Below, piece by piece: positions 51,747 to 59,859 of a stretch of DNA of 64,000 nucleotides. The stretch covers positions 3,348,001 to 3,412,000 of the forward strand of contig OZ253476.1 in the NCBI GenBank assembly GCA_965261795.1. Reading direction: 5' to 3'. Under the pieces are notes generated by a model. That model saw nothing but the letters and a program-made list of their open reading frames with translations. It made no database searches and was not told the origin of the DNA. Positions within the stretch are counted from its first letter, which is position 1. Every line of letters begins with the position of its first letter. This DNA is from CBDCFV01 sp965261795. GTDB taxonomy: Bacteria > Chloroflexota > Dehalococcoidia > Lucifugimonadales > UBA3495. The position numbers were made by a program, and so were the translations under genes.

Positions 51747-52844
51747 CTACGGGGCGGTCTTCCAGGGGCCCCAGCCGTAGGGGATGTTGACCAAGGCAGG
51801 CTCAAGGTCCTGGACTGATGTCTGGCCGCAATAAGCCAACGCCCGGTCGACCTCCTCTCGCAACAACTCCAGGACACCGTGGACACCTTCCGCGCCATTG
51901 ACAGCCAAGCCCCAGAACAGGGGCCGCCCGATGGCCACGGCGCGCGCGCCCAAAGCCAGGGCCTTGATGACGTCGCTGCCCCGGCGGACGCCGGAGTCAA
52001 GGTAGACTTCGGCCTGTCCTTTGGCGGCTTCCACTATCTCAGGCAGCATCTCGATGGCCCCCATAGTCATGTCCATTTGGCGGCCGCCGTGGGTCGACAC
52101 CAGGATGCCGTCGACCCCGTTTTCCACCGCCATGTGGGCATCTTCGGCAGTACGGATGCCCTTGAGGACCAAGGGCAGTTGAGTCAACGATCGCAGCCAT
52201 TCCAACTCGCGCCAGGTTATGGGGGCAGCCCTGGCCACGTCCCAACCGCCGGTCTCATCGGTGCCGCTTATCTCGTTTTCAGCCCGGCCCAAAGCCCTGA
52301 AATTCCCCAATTCGTGGCCGCGCACATAGGCGTTGCGGAGGTCGCGTTCCTTGGGACTTGGCGCCGGTGTATCGACGGTGAGGCAGATGGCCCTGAAGCC
52401 TGCTTCCTCGGCGCGGTGCACCAGCATTTCGGTCAGGTCGTACCCACGATGGTATAGCTGGAACCAGAGAGGCGTAGTTGCGGCTTCGGAAACTTCCTCC
52501 AAGCTGCAGTTGGAAGAGGTGCTGAGCATCATCAGGGTGTTGGACATACTGGCGCCGCGAGCGGTGGCGACCTCTCCTTCCGGGTGGGCCATCATGTGGC
52601 TGCCGGCAGGCGCCACCATGACCGGCATACTTATCTCGGTGCCCAGCACTGTGGTAGAGATGTCCCGCTCAGTGACGTCCCGCAGGAAGCGGGGCCGCAG
52701 CGTCAGTTCCTCAAAGGCCGACCGGTTGCGACGAGTGGTGAATTCGTCCATTGCCCCGGCTTCAATGAACTCCCAGTTGTTGTGGGGCAGGGTCAACTTG
52801 GCCCTTGCTTCGTAGTCGTACAGATTGATGGGGTCCAAACTCAT
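51747..52844 (-). CDS. FMN-dependent alpha-hydroxy-acid oxidase/dehydrogenase (copy 1)
   Basis: A 365-residue TIM barrel of the lactate/glycolate oxidase family: INLYDYEARAKLTLPHNNWE, FEELTLRPRFLRDVTERDIS, PVMVAPAGSHMMAHPEGEVA, LPLVLKGIRTAEDAHMAVEN, DGILVSTHGGRQMDMTMGAI. The catalytic His and following Arg are in THGGRQ, and the FMN phosphate site is YLDSGVRRGSDVIKALALGA. ATG 52844 follows AGGAGGTGGTC. It oxidises 2-hydroxy acids to keto acids; the acceptor is not predictable. A close paralogue of equal length lies 98 bp upstream. Confidence 0.9.
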   Translation of the reverse strand: MSLDPINLYDYEARAKLTLPHNNWEFIEAGAMDEFTTRRNRSAFEELTLRPRFLRDVTERDISTTVLGTEISMPVMVAPAGSHMMAHPEGEVATARGASMSNTLMMLSTSSNCSLEEVSEAATTPLWFQLYHRGYDLTEMLVHRAEEAGFRAICLTVDTPAPSPKERDLRNAYVRGHELGNFRALGRAENEISGTDETGGWDVARAAPITWRELEWLRSLTQLPLVLKGIRTAEDAHMAVENGVDGILVSTHGGRQMDMTMGAIEMLPEIVEAAKGQAEVYLDSGVRRGSDVIKALALGARAVAIGRPLFWGLAVNGAEGVHGVLELLREEVDRALAYCGQTSVQDLEPALVNIPYGWGPWKTAP

Positions 52845-52941
52845 GACCACCTCCTATAGTTCGAGCAGTCGGTAATGAGGCGAATTTGAAATACTCTAGC
52901 CGTTGAAGGGCGCAATGACAAGGAGCGGAGTATGTAATTGC

Positions 52942-54039
52942 TTACCCGGAGAAGCTTCCAGCGCCCCAGCCTTGCGGAATGTTGACCACGCCCGCGTCCA
53001 GGTTCTGGACCGATGTCTGGCCGCAATAGGCCATCGCCCTGTCCACCTCTTCGCGCAGAAGTTCCAGTACGCCGTGAACACCTTCGGCGCCATCAAGGGC
53101 CAAGCCCCAGAACAGCGGCCGGCCAATGCCCACTGCCTGCGCTCCCAGCGCCAGGGCCTTGACCACGTCGCTGCCGCGGCGCACCCCGGAATCCAGGTAG
53201 ACCTCGGCGCGCCCGTTGACCGCCTCCACAACCTCGGGCAGCATCTCGATGGCGCCCATGGTCATGTCAAGCTGCCGGCCGCCGTGGGTGGAAACCAACA
53301 CGCCGTTGACGCCGCTCTCCACCGCTACATGAGCGTCCTCGGCGGTGCGGATGCCCTTCAGCACCAACGGCAGTTGGGTCAGAGACCGCAGCCACTCCAG
53401 TTCCTTCCAAGTGATGGGAGTGGTGTAGGAAACATCCCAGCCTGGTGTCTCGTCGGTGCCGCTGATTTCCGTCTCGGCGCGTCCCGAACCGCGGAAGTTG
53501 GCCAGTTCGTGGTGCCGAGCATAGGCGTTGCGGAGGTCCTGTTCCTTGGGACTAGGAACGGGGGTATCCACCGTCAAGCAGATCGCCTTGAACCCGGCTT
53601 CCTCGGCCCGGTGGACCAGCATCTCGGTCAGGTCGTAGCCCCGGTGGTAAAGCTGGAACCACAACGGGCCAGACGCCGCCTCCGACACCTCCTCTAACGG
53701 GAAGTTACAGGCCGTGCTGAGCATCATCAAAGTGTTGGACATCCCGGCGCCGCGGGCCGTAGCCAACTCGCCGTCGGGGTGGGCCTTTACGTGGCTGCCC
53801 GCCGGGCAGATGAACACCGGGAGGCTGATTTCCTCGCCCAGCATAGTGGTGGAAATGTCGCGGTCGTCCACGTTCCGCAGGAACCGGGGCCGCAGGGCCA
53901 GTTCCTCGAAGGCGGACCGGTTGCGGCGAGTGGTGAACATATCCATGGCGCCGGCCTCGATGGTGTCCCATTCGTTGTGAGGCAGGGTCAGCTTGGCTCG
54001 GGCTTCGTAGTCGTAGAGATTGACAGGCTCCATACTCAT
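52942..54039 (-). CDS. FMN-dependent alpha-hydroxy-acid oxidase/dehydrogenase (copy 2)
   Basis: A 365-residue paralogue of the downstream gene and alignable along its whole length (VNLYDYEARAKLTLPHNEWD; LPLVLKGIRTAEDAHVAVES; STHGGRQLDMTMGAIEMLPE; YLDSGVRRGSDVVKALALGA). Active-site His/Arg and the FMN-binding loop are intact. ATG 54039 follows AGGAGAGAGTC, and the longer frame to 54174 is not used. The pair arose by tandem duplication but is clearly diverged in third positions. They may differ in substrate or form mixed oligomers; both are inference. Confidence 0.9.
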   Translation of the reverse strand: MSMEPVNLYDYEARAKLTLPHNEWDTIEAGAMDMFTTRRNRSAFEELALRPRFLRNVDDRDISTTMLGEEISLPVFICPAGSHVKAHPDGELATARGAGMSNTLMMLSTACNFPLEEVSEAASGPLWFQLYHRGYDLTEMLVHRAEEAGFKAICLTVDTPVPSPKEQDLRNAYARHHELANFRGSGRAETEISGTDETPGWDVSYTTPITWKELEWLRSLTQLPLVLKGIRTAEDAHVAVESGVNGVLVSTHGGRQLDMTMGAIEMLPEVVEAVNGRAEVYLDSGVRRGSDVVKALALGAQAVGIGRPLFWGLALDGAEGVHGVLELLREEVDRAMAYCGQTSVQNLDAGVVNIPQGWGAGSFSG

Positions 54040-54179
54040 GACTCTCTCCTGAAGTTCCAGCCGCCGGCTTACCCGGCGAATTTTCCCTACTCTAGCCGTT
54101 GAAAGGCGTTGTGGCAAGGAGAAGGCGGAACGATCGGTAGCGTTATGGTGTATGTTATCCAGCCAACTAACCACAGTCC

Positions 54180-54360
54180 GGTGGATTCCCGCCCCCGCAT
54201 CCGCGAGGGCAGGCTCTTCGCGGGAATGACGGGTTGGGGTCAGTACGAATGACAGGTTGGGGCCAGTAATGAAAACGCCTGAATTGCAACGCTACCGTGG
54301 ACGCCCCAGGGCATGGGCAAAGTCGTCCCAACCTTGTGCGGGCGGGACGCCCGCGCTCCT
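54180..54360. repeat. Intergenic repeat cluster
   Basis: Contains a REP-like palindrome enlarged at its tip (54181-54233), a 23-bp tandem duplication (54224-54246 and 54247-54269) and a hairpin GCGGGCG-GGAC-GCCCGC near 54340. No gene is supported in this 340-bp gap between convergently arranged units. Confidence 0.8.
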
Positions 54361-54378
54361 TCTCCTCTCTTTAGCGAA

Positions 54379-54714
54379 TCAGTCCTCTTCCGCCCAGACC
54401 AGGTCGCGACGGTAATGTCTTACCCAGGGGATGAGGGTGCGGAGGAGTTCATGGTCTTCGATTTCGACCTTTTTGCGGCGGGATTTCTCCAAGTACCTGT
54501 TGACCCCCATGAAGGTTGGGAGCCGGAAGCCGGCTTTGACTACCCGGAAGCCGAAGGAACGGGGCTGGGGCAGGGGTTTACGGTCGGTGAGGGCGACGAA
54601 CCACTGGAGACGAAATTCTTTGACCAAGCGGCGAAGCCGGACGATGGCCAGTTCCTTGGCCATTTTCTTTTGTAGGGCGCGGATGCGGGATCTCAATTCT
54701 CCCATTTTAAACAT
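54379..54714 (-). CDS. Conserved small basic protein downstream of the HTH gene
   Basis: A 111-residue basic protein: MGELRSRIRALQKKMAKELA, IVRLRRLVKEFRLQWFVALT, RYLEKSRRKKVEIEDHELLR. The first 40 residues form an amphipathic, possibly coiled helix; the middle is Arg/Pro/Phe-rich. I do not recognise a named family. It lies 25 bp after the terminase-like HTH gene and is probably translated from the same mRNA, with GAGG before the ATG at 54714. A nucleic-acid-binding role would fit the charge but is not shown. Confidence 0.6.
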   Translation of the reverse strand: MFKMGELRSRIRALQKKMAKELAIVRLRRLVKEFRLQWFVALTDRKPLPQPRSFGFRVVKAGFRLPTFMGVNRYLEKSRRKKVEIEDHELLRTLIPWVRHYRRDLVWAEED

Positions 54715-54739
54715 TCACCTCGCAACGTTTATTTAGCGT

Positions 54740-55465
54740 TTATTTAAGGGTGTGGTGGGCGGTCCAGATGGGCAAGGCGGCTTCAACTTCCTGGATTTCC
54801 TTCCGGAGCTTTTCAACCTCGCCGATGCGGGCGGCGAAAGACATGGCGTAACGGGCGGCGCGGAGGCGGATGGCCTTGTCGGGGTCGTCCATGGCCTCGG
54901 CGATGACTGAGACGCTGCGGAGCATGAGTCCCTGGAGTTCCTGACGGGCGAGGTTGGCAGACTCTTCGCGGAGGCGGACCAACTCGGCGCGGAAGTCGGG
55001 GTCTTCAAGCCAACGGTACAAGGTGCTCCCCCCGATGCCGGACTGTCGGGCGGCTTGAGCTACGGTTGGGGTGGCGGCGATGACGGTCAGAGCGGCCTGC
55101 TGGCGAAAGGTAAGGCCGGATTTTTGGATTTTCCTCCCATTTCCTCCCATTTTCTCCCGCTCCGGGTCAGCGGTGTGGATTCCCGCCTGCGCGGGAATGA
55201 CGGGGTTGGGGCGGGATAGTGCAAGGCCGGAGGAGGGTTCCGGCGACTGCGGGTCGGGTTCCGGTTGTTGCGAGGAGGGTTCCGGCGACTGCGGGTCGGG
55301 TTCCGGTTGTTGCGAGGAGGGTTCCGGCGACTGCGGGTCGGGTTCCGGTTGTTGCGAGGAAGGTTCCGGGGGCTGCGGGTCGGGTTTCGGCTGTTGCGAG
55401 GAGGGTTCCGAGGGCTGCGGGTTGGGTTGGGGAAGGTTGTTGTTTGGGCGGCGTTTAGTCATCAA
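54740..55465 (-). CDS. Terminase-small-subunit-like HTH protein (copy 2) with repeat-rich N-terminus
   Basis: A 241-residue protein. Residues 1-85 are a Gln/Pro/Glu/Ser repeat region of 14-residue units (QPEPDPQSPEPSSQ, about four near-perfect copies). Residues 89-97, VIPAQAGIH, are the translation of a REP-like palindrome captured inside the gene. The HTH core is LTFRQQAALTVIAATPTVAQ, AARQSGIGGSTLYRWLEDPD, followed by a long helix RAARYAMSFAARIGEVEKLR. It is homologous to 32141-32674. No other phage gene is near. The mature domain may begin at Met106. Confidence 0.75.
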   Translation of the reverse strand: MMTKRRPNNNLPQPNPQPSEPSSQQPKPDPQPPEPSSQQPEPDPQSPEPSSQQPEPDPQSPEPSSQQPEPDPQSPEPSSGLALSRPNPVIPAQAGIHTADPEREKMGGNGRKIQKSGLTFRQQAALTVIAATPTVAQAARQSGIGGSTLYRWLEDPDFRAELVRLREESANLARQELQGLMLRSVSVIAEAMDDPDKAIRLRAARYAMSFAARIGEVEKLRKEIQEVEAALPIWTAHHTLK

Positions 55466-55890
55466 ACATCATGTTGCCTCAGTGGCTTAGTTGGATTTGT
55501 TCACGTCCAGAGAATGTTGAGCAGTACAGGTATTATGGTAGAGGAGTGTTTTCCCAGTTGGGAAGGGGCAACTGTCAGTAGGACGTACTGAGCGATAGAC
55601 TTGTTTGATTTGGATTATGCTTTCGGTCGTACCGGGGTGTGATGACAAGGATAGTACATAGGGCGTTTGGTGTAGTTGTCTGAATCAGGATTACCAAGAT
55701 TAAAGGATTAACAGGATGAAAGGCGCTTATCTTGAAAATCGTGAAATCCGATAATCCGGATTGATACAAAAAGAGGCTTGCTGAACCAGGTCAACCAGTT
55801 TTGGTCACACCTACGAGTCTGGGACGGTAAAAGACCCACGCCAAGGGCGGGTATAATCGATTCAACGATTACTCGGGAGATAACGGCTCA
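55466..55890. other. Intergenic region upstream of the second HTH gene
   Basis: Contains the second GTCTGAATCAGGATT inverted-repeat element (55679-55766) and no gene I can support. The promoter of the HTH gene should lie between 55466 and 55680 on the minus strand; no clear boxes were found. Confidence 0.5.
55679..55766. repeat. Inverted-repeat element with GTCTGAATCAGGATT end (copy 2)
   Basis: Starts GTCTGAATCAGGATT and ends AATCCGGATTGATAC, a diverged version of the element at 31782-31864, with an internal AAGATTAAAGGATT...CTTGAAAATC region in the same layout. It lies 213 bp upstream of the second HTH gene. Confidence 0.75.
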
Positions 55891-56324
55891 ATGATCCTGG
55901 AAGGAGCGGTGGTCGAATCAACTGGAGACCGGCTAAGGAGCGCCCGCGAGTTGCTGGGGGGCGGCCCGTGAAGAATTCGTCCGGGCGGAGGAGGCTAGGG
56001 GCGACGCAGCGGTGATAGGGTTCGGAATTCCTGCGGGAAAGGTTGGCTGGGGCTTTGGAAGCCGTCCACACTTACTTCCTGATGCAGGGTGGCCCGGAGG
56101 GAGAATTACCGGACAACGACCGGGGTAGGAAATACTTTGCTGATCGATACATGAACCGCGACATGATAAGAAATTACGTTTACATACGGCAAACGTTTCA
56201 CATAGACGGCTACTACGAAGGCATTGTTGAGTTTGATGACATGCCGCGCTATCTCGATGAGCTCGATGAATTCCTCGAGGCGATAGAATCGTTGGGGGGA
56301 GCCTCATTCAGAAATGGGCGATAG
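55891..56324 (+). pseudogene. Frameshifted small helical protein (possible HEPN-like)
   Basis: Pieces in successive frames read MILEGAVVESTGDRLRSARE (from ATG 55891), AAREEFVRAEEARGD, DRVRNSCGKGWL and ALEAVHTYFLMQGGPEGELP, then RRYFADRY-like NDRGRKYFADRYMNRDMIRN to GASFRNGR. Joined, they give a roughly 140-residue helical protein with the 'sAREll.aa..eFvraee.gd...rnacekgWla..eav..yfl' layout seen in HEPN-like families. At least two frameshifts break it. The 3' part, from TTG 56043, is still open for 93 residues. Confidence 0.5.
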
Positions 56325-56327
56325 GAA

Positions 56328-56618
56328 ATGCTGAGGCGAAAGCGAGCGGAGGAGCATCATCTGGAACTGGTCAGGGAAATCCCAGAAGTAGTAGAAGTGC
56401 GTCTTGCGGATGACGATGAAGGAGCAGCTATATGGACAATAATCTCGGCAACTCCTTTTGACGATAGGCCTCGCGACCGCGTGATCGAGGCGCAGATCAA
56501 TGTAATGAAGGATGGTAAGTGCGCTTTGGGGTTCCGATTGATCAATCTGGAAGAAATGGACTGGGCATTCAGGGACGACTACGTGTCCGGCATCGGCACG
56601 GTCTTATGGCGCCGGTAG
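56328..56618 (+). CDS. Hypothetical protein downstream of the broken helical gene
   Basis: A 96-residue alpha/beta protein: EEHHLELVREIPEVVEVRLA, DDDEGAAIWTIISATPFDDR, PRDRVIEAQINVMKDGKCAL, GFRLINLEEMDWAFRDDYVS. I do not recognise its family. It starts three bases after the preceding stop (GCGATAGGAAATG), so the two were co-translated. By position it could be the partner of a HEPN-like protein, as in HEPN-nucleotidyltransferase pairs, but the nucleotidyltransferase GSxxxG signature is absent. It is intact while its neighbour is broken. Confidence 0.5.
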   Translation: MLRRKRAEEHHLELVREIPEVVEVRLADDDEGAAIWTIISATPFDDRPRDRVIEAQINVMKDGKCALGFRLINLEEMDWAFRDDYVSGIGTVLWRR

Positions 56619-56811
56619 AGGATGCCGAGCCAGGAATGAACTGGTTATAGACCGCACTGATGTTGGACTACATTGCGTGAGACTCTATCACCGTAGCCTT
56701 GATGCGCGCTATAACGTCGTTTCGATCCCTTTATCGGAAGTAAACAGGCTACGGATGGACAGTTTCAGTCCCATCAAGGACAACACTCGCATGTTACTGG
56801 GTCTTTCTTAG

Positions 56812-57666
56812 TTATCTTCCCAGCAGGAAATTCAGGACGTGGGACGTATACTCCCCGGGTTTTTCGAAGGGGACCCAGTGGCCGCAGTTGTTGAGGAGGA
56901 CGAGGCGGGAGTCGGCCAGGTTGTTGAGGGCGGCGATGCCGATTTCGAAGACGCACATGCGGTCGTAGCGTCCCCAGATGATGAGGCTGGGGGCGGTGAT
57001 GTTTGGCAGGTCCACTCCGTGGTCGTAGGGCACACTGACCGACTTGCGGTTGGCCTCGATGTGGTCGGGATGGCCGGTGAAGTTGCCATGGATGTAGTCC
57101 ACCAACTCGTCGGTGACCAGGTCCTGATCGTCGATATGCACCTGTAGATAGCGTCGCACGGTCTCGCGGGTGGCATTGGCGCCCTCGGCCAGCACATCAC
57201 GAGTGGCCCGGCTGCCCTCCGAGGGCCGGTTGCCCATCAGGTAGAGGTCGCCGCCAGTGCGGATGTGGCAGGCGCCGAAGACCAGCTTGTCGACACGCTG
57301 CGGCTCCTTCATCGCCAAGACCATGGCGCTCTGCCCGCCTTGGGAGTTACCCAGCAGGTGGGCTTTTTCTATGCCCAGGGCGTCCATCAAGCCTGACGCC
57401 GTGCGGGCTTGCAGGTTGTGGAGCGGCTCTTCGTAGACCACGGGACCGGTACGGCCGAAGTTGGGCAGGTCCATGACGATGCAGCGGAAATGCTCGGCAA
57501 AGGCGGGCAGCACCTTATGGAAAGTAATCCAGCCGGTGGTGCCGGGCCCGTAAGAGTGGAGCATAACCAGCGGATAACCGGAACCGACGTCGTGGTAGTG
57601 GACGTTCATGCCGTCCACCTGCACCGTTTTGCCGGTTGATTGTTCGGTAAATGCGTGGGCGGTCAT
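56812..57666 (-). CDS. Alpha/beta hydrolase, meta-cleavage-product hydrolase-like
   Basis: A 284-residue hydrolase from ATG 57666. Blocks are VQVDGMNVHYHDVGSGYPLV, LHSYGPGTTGWITFHKVLPA, HLLGNSQGGQSAMVLAMKEP, IIWGRYDRMCVFEIGIAALN and CGHWVPFEKPGEYTSHVLNF. The Ser nucleophile is in GNSQGG, the Asp in GRYDRM, and the His in NCGHW. The 'LHG.GpG' oxyanion loop, seen here as LHSYGPG, resembles BphD/HsaD, which split C-C bonds after ring cleavage. Together with the Rieske oxygenase genes 2 kb away it fits aromatic or steroid degradation, but no ring-cleaving dioxygenase is present. Confidence 0.87.
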   Translation of the reverse strand: MTAHAFTEQSTGKTVQVDGMNVHYHDVGSGYPLVMLHSYGPGTTGWITFHKVLPAFAEHFRCIVMDLPNFGRTGPVVYEEPLHNLQARTASGLMDALGIEKAHLLGNSQGGQSAMVLAMKEPQRVDKLVFGACHIRTGGDLYLMGNRPSEGSRATRDVLAEGANATRETVRRYLQVHIDDQDLVTDELVDYIHGNFTGHPDHIEANRKSVSVPYDHGVDLPNITAPSLIIWGRYDRMCVFEIGIAALNNLADSRLVLLNNCGHWVPFEKPGEYTSHVLNFLLGR

Positions 57667-57724
57667 AGCGACTTCGCTCCCTTCCCCGGATGTTTCCAAA
57701 GGGTTCTTTCCTGAGGAGAAGGTC

Positions 57725-57762
57725 AATTAAAAGTTCCCTCTTCCGCGTGAAGAGGGAACCAT
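57725..57762 (-). terminator. Rho-independent terminator on the minus strand
   Basis: On the minus strand GTTCCCTCTTC-ACGCG-GAAGAGGGAAC is followed by TTTTAATTG, an 11-bp perfect stem with a T-rich tail. It lies between the LLM gene (stop 57930) and the hydrolase start, so it should end the LLM transcript. Confidence 0.85.
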
Positions 57763-57808
57763 TGCAGACCCGGTCCCGCCGATATTCCCGCGCAGGTACC
57801 GAAAATGC

Positions 57809-57838
57809 TATGGATTCCCGCCTGCGCGGGAATGACGG
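57809..57838. repeat. REP-like palindrome
   Basis: GGATTCCCGCC-TGC-GCGGGAAT-type hairpin, same family as at 30286, 51057-51714 and 55176-55203. A half copy follows at about 57886. Confidence 0.82.
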
Positions 57839-57929
57839 GTAAAGCGTGGGACTAACTGGTTAGGTGCGATATTGACTTCCTGCTCGGGAATGACAGGTTG
57901 GGGAATGCGCCGAGTCTTGAGATAGTTTG

Positions 57930-59024
57930 TTAGTCCCCGGCGACGACGGGGACGTCCTGGAAGTGGGGCATGACGTGGGTGGCGAACAGTTCGATGGAGC
58001 GCATCACCTTCTTGTGGGGCAGGCCGGCGAAGCCGAAGTTGCCGAAGACGTGGTTGATTCCAGCTTCCTGGGTCTGCTTCAAGCGTTCTATTACCACCTC
58101 GGGGGTGCCCCGGAGGGGCGGCAGACCGGCGTGGCCCGGATCGTCCCGGCGGTCCCGGTCGCGCTGGCGGTTGGCCCAGTGCTCGTAACCCTTGGCGACT
58201 TTGCCGTTCTTGTCCACCGGCATCCCAATGGGCGCGCCACTGGCGCCTACGGAGCGCAGTATCCGGGAGGAGAAGTTCTCCAACTCGGCGGCGTCCCGCT
58301 CGGCTTCTTCCATCGTGGGGGCGACGTAGATAGACTTGGACATGGGTGGGTCCAAGTGGGCGTGCTCGTGCCCGTGCTCTTCCATCTTCTGACGCCATAG
58401 CTGGATGACCTGGGGCGCCTGCCCCATGATGTCGGTGGGGCCGCCGGCTATAACCTGAATCTGGCGGCTGGCGGCGAATTCAACGCTGGCGGGGCTGGTG
58501 CTGACGGCTTGGAACAAGGGCGGGTAGGGCTTCTGCAACGGCTTGGGGAGCACCCAAACGTCGTCAACGTTGGTGAACTTGCCGTGGTAGGTAAGGGTCT
58601 CTTCGGTCCAGGCTTTGATCATCACGTCGACGGCCTCATGGAACCGTTCCCGGCTGGTATCGATGTCGACGCCCAGGCCGTCGAACTCCTGCTGCTGGTA
58701 GCCCGCGCCGATGCCGAAGTTGAACCTGCCGTTGCTGATGATGTCTAGCATGGCCACTTCCTCGGCGACCAGGACGGGGTTATGCAATGGCAGGACGATA
58801 ACCGCGGTGCCGATGCGAATGTTCCTGGTGCGGCCGGCGACCGCGCCCAGGAAGGACCAGATTCCAGACAGCAGCCCGTGGCGGGAGAAGCGGTGTTCGC
58901 CAAGCCATACCTCATCGAGGCCGGCTTCGTCGGCAAACTGTATCTGCTCCAAAGCTTCGTTGAGGGCCTGCTGCTGGGTAAAGTCCTCGTGGTAAGGGAC
59001 TATGGTAAAGATTCCGAACTTCAT
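57930..59024 (-). CDS. LLM-class flavin-dependent monooxygenase
   Basis: A 364-residue luciferase-like protein: MKFGIFTIVPYHEDFTQQQA, FADEAGLDEVWLGEHRFSRH, IRIGTAVIVLPLHNPVLVAE, MLDIISNGRFNFGIGAGYQQ, FDGLGVDIDTSRERFHEAVD. All are conserved in the alkanal/limonene monooxygenase group. ATG 59024 follows an AGGAGGCCCC Shine-Dalgarno. It is not close to the LLM at 38081-39166 in the C-terminal half. The substrate is unknown. It is followed by a REP palindrome and a terminator. Confidence 0.9.
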   Translation of the reverse strand: MKFGIFTIVPYHEDFTQQQALNEALEQIQFADEAGLDEVWLGEHRFSRHGLLSGIWSFLGAVAGRTRNIRIGTAVIVLPLHNPVLVAEEVAMLDIISNGRFNFGIGAGYQQQEFDGLGVDIDTSRERFHEAVDVMIKAWTEETLTYHGKFTNVDDVWVLPKPLQKPYPPLFQAVSTSPASVEFAASRQIQVIAGGPTDIMGQAPQVIQLWRQKMEEHGHEHAHLDPPMSKSIYVAPTMEEAERDAAELENFSSRILRSVGASGAPIGMPVDKNGKVAKGYEHWANRQRDRDRRDDPGHAGLPPLRGTPEVVIERLKQTQEAGINHVFGNFGFAGLPHKKVMRSIELFATHVMPHFQDVPVVAGD

Positions 59025-59136
59025 GGGGCCTCCTGTGTTGGCGGCGTATTCGGTTTGCTCCTACTTTACTACATCATTGGATAGGACAGCCAGAATAATC
59101 TTAGCGTCTCCCAGCGAACCACGCAAAGAGTAGCCC

Positions 59137-59754
59137 CAAGATCCCCATTACTCCTCCAAATAGAGAGAAACGGCTACAACGGATTCTCTCGAGATATTCA
59201 TATGGTTACCGGCAGGGGGGCCGCTGATAGGGGTATGTAAAATTGAGATTATAGCTACGAACCGGCCCCACCGCCCCTGGATTCCGGCCTACGCCGGAAT
59301 GACGGAATGGGCCCGCCTGGATTCCGGCCTACGCCGGAATGACGGAATGGGCCCGATACGGAATGGGCCCGATACGGAATGGGCCCGATAGTGAGCATTT
59401 GGGAGCGGTTTTGTATTTGAGCAAGCCTACCCTACTATGCGGTCTCACGTTCAACTGCGTAAAGTCCCAAATGAAATACATACCCCTGACAGCAGGGGGT
59501 CCGGCGGTTGCCGCGAACACAATCGCGGCTATGGGAAACAAGAACGCTGCCGCCGAGAACTCCAGGCACGTTCGACGAAAGGCGGCTTTAGCGGTGGAGG
59601 TTCCAGCCGCCCATATTGCCGACGCCACCCAGGTCACAAAGAAGAAGACCGCTAAAATTATCTGGCCGTCAAACGGAACATCTTTGATCGGTGAAGCATA
59701 CGACAACGTCCCAAGCAAAAAATAGGGCGGCAGGAAAGCTGAGGAGAATAGCAA
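59137..59754 (-). pseudogene. Small membrane-protein gene interrupted by a MITE-like element
   Basis: From 59754 (TTG) the minus strand encodes a protein with about three hydrophobic segments (GQIILAVFFFVTWVASAIWA; LEFSAAAFLFPIAAIVFAAT) that reaches ATAGPP at the element edge. Removing the element and one target copy continues the frame as AGNHMNISRESVVAVSLYLE to a stop near 59137. A frame change near 59730 could extend the N-terminus to MSYAKYTVAILLSFPAALFF. I do not recognise the family. As written, the frame runs into the element and ends with unrelated residues. Confidence 0.6.
59223..59493. mobile_element. MITE-like element, copy B (271 bp), inverse orientation to copy A
   Basis: Begins GCTGATAGGGGTATGTA and ends TACATACCCCTGACAGC. 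It is the reverse complement of 37187-37425 apart from a few substitutions and two extra copies of a 16-bp unit (GATACGGAATGGGCCC, three in total). Flanks AGGGGGGCC (59214-59222) and AGGGGGTCC (59494-59502) form a 9-bp target duplication with one mismatch. It carries no gene. It is inserted in a small membrane-protein gene. Confidence 0.9.
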
Positions 59755-59823
59755 CCGTGTATTTGGCGTAGGACATTATGTTTCAAATGACGTCTCAAGC
59801 AAATTCGGCCCTATTCTACTACA

Positions 59824-59855
59824 CCGATAGACCGATAGACCGATACACCGATAGA
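59824..59855. repeat. 8-bp tandem repeat, four copies
   Basis: CCGATAGA repeated four times, the third copy as CCGATACA. It lies directly upstream of the Rieske alpha-subunit gene and could affect its promoter or leader. Confidence 0.85.
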
Positions 59856-59859
59856 CAGA

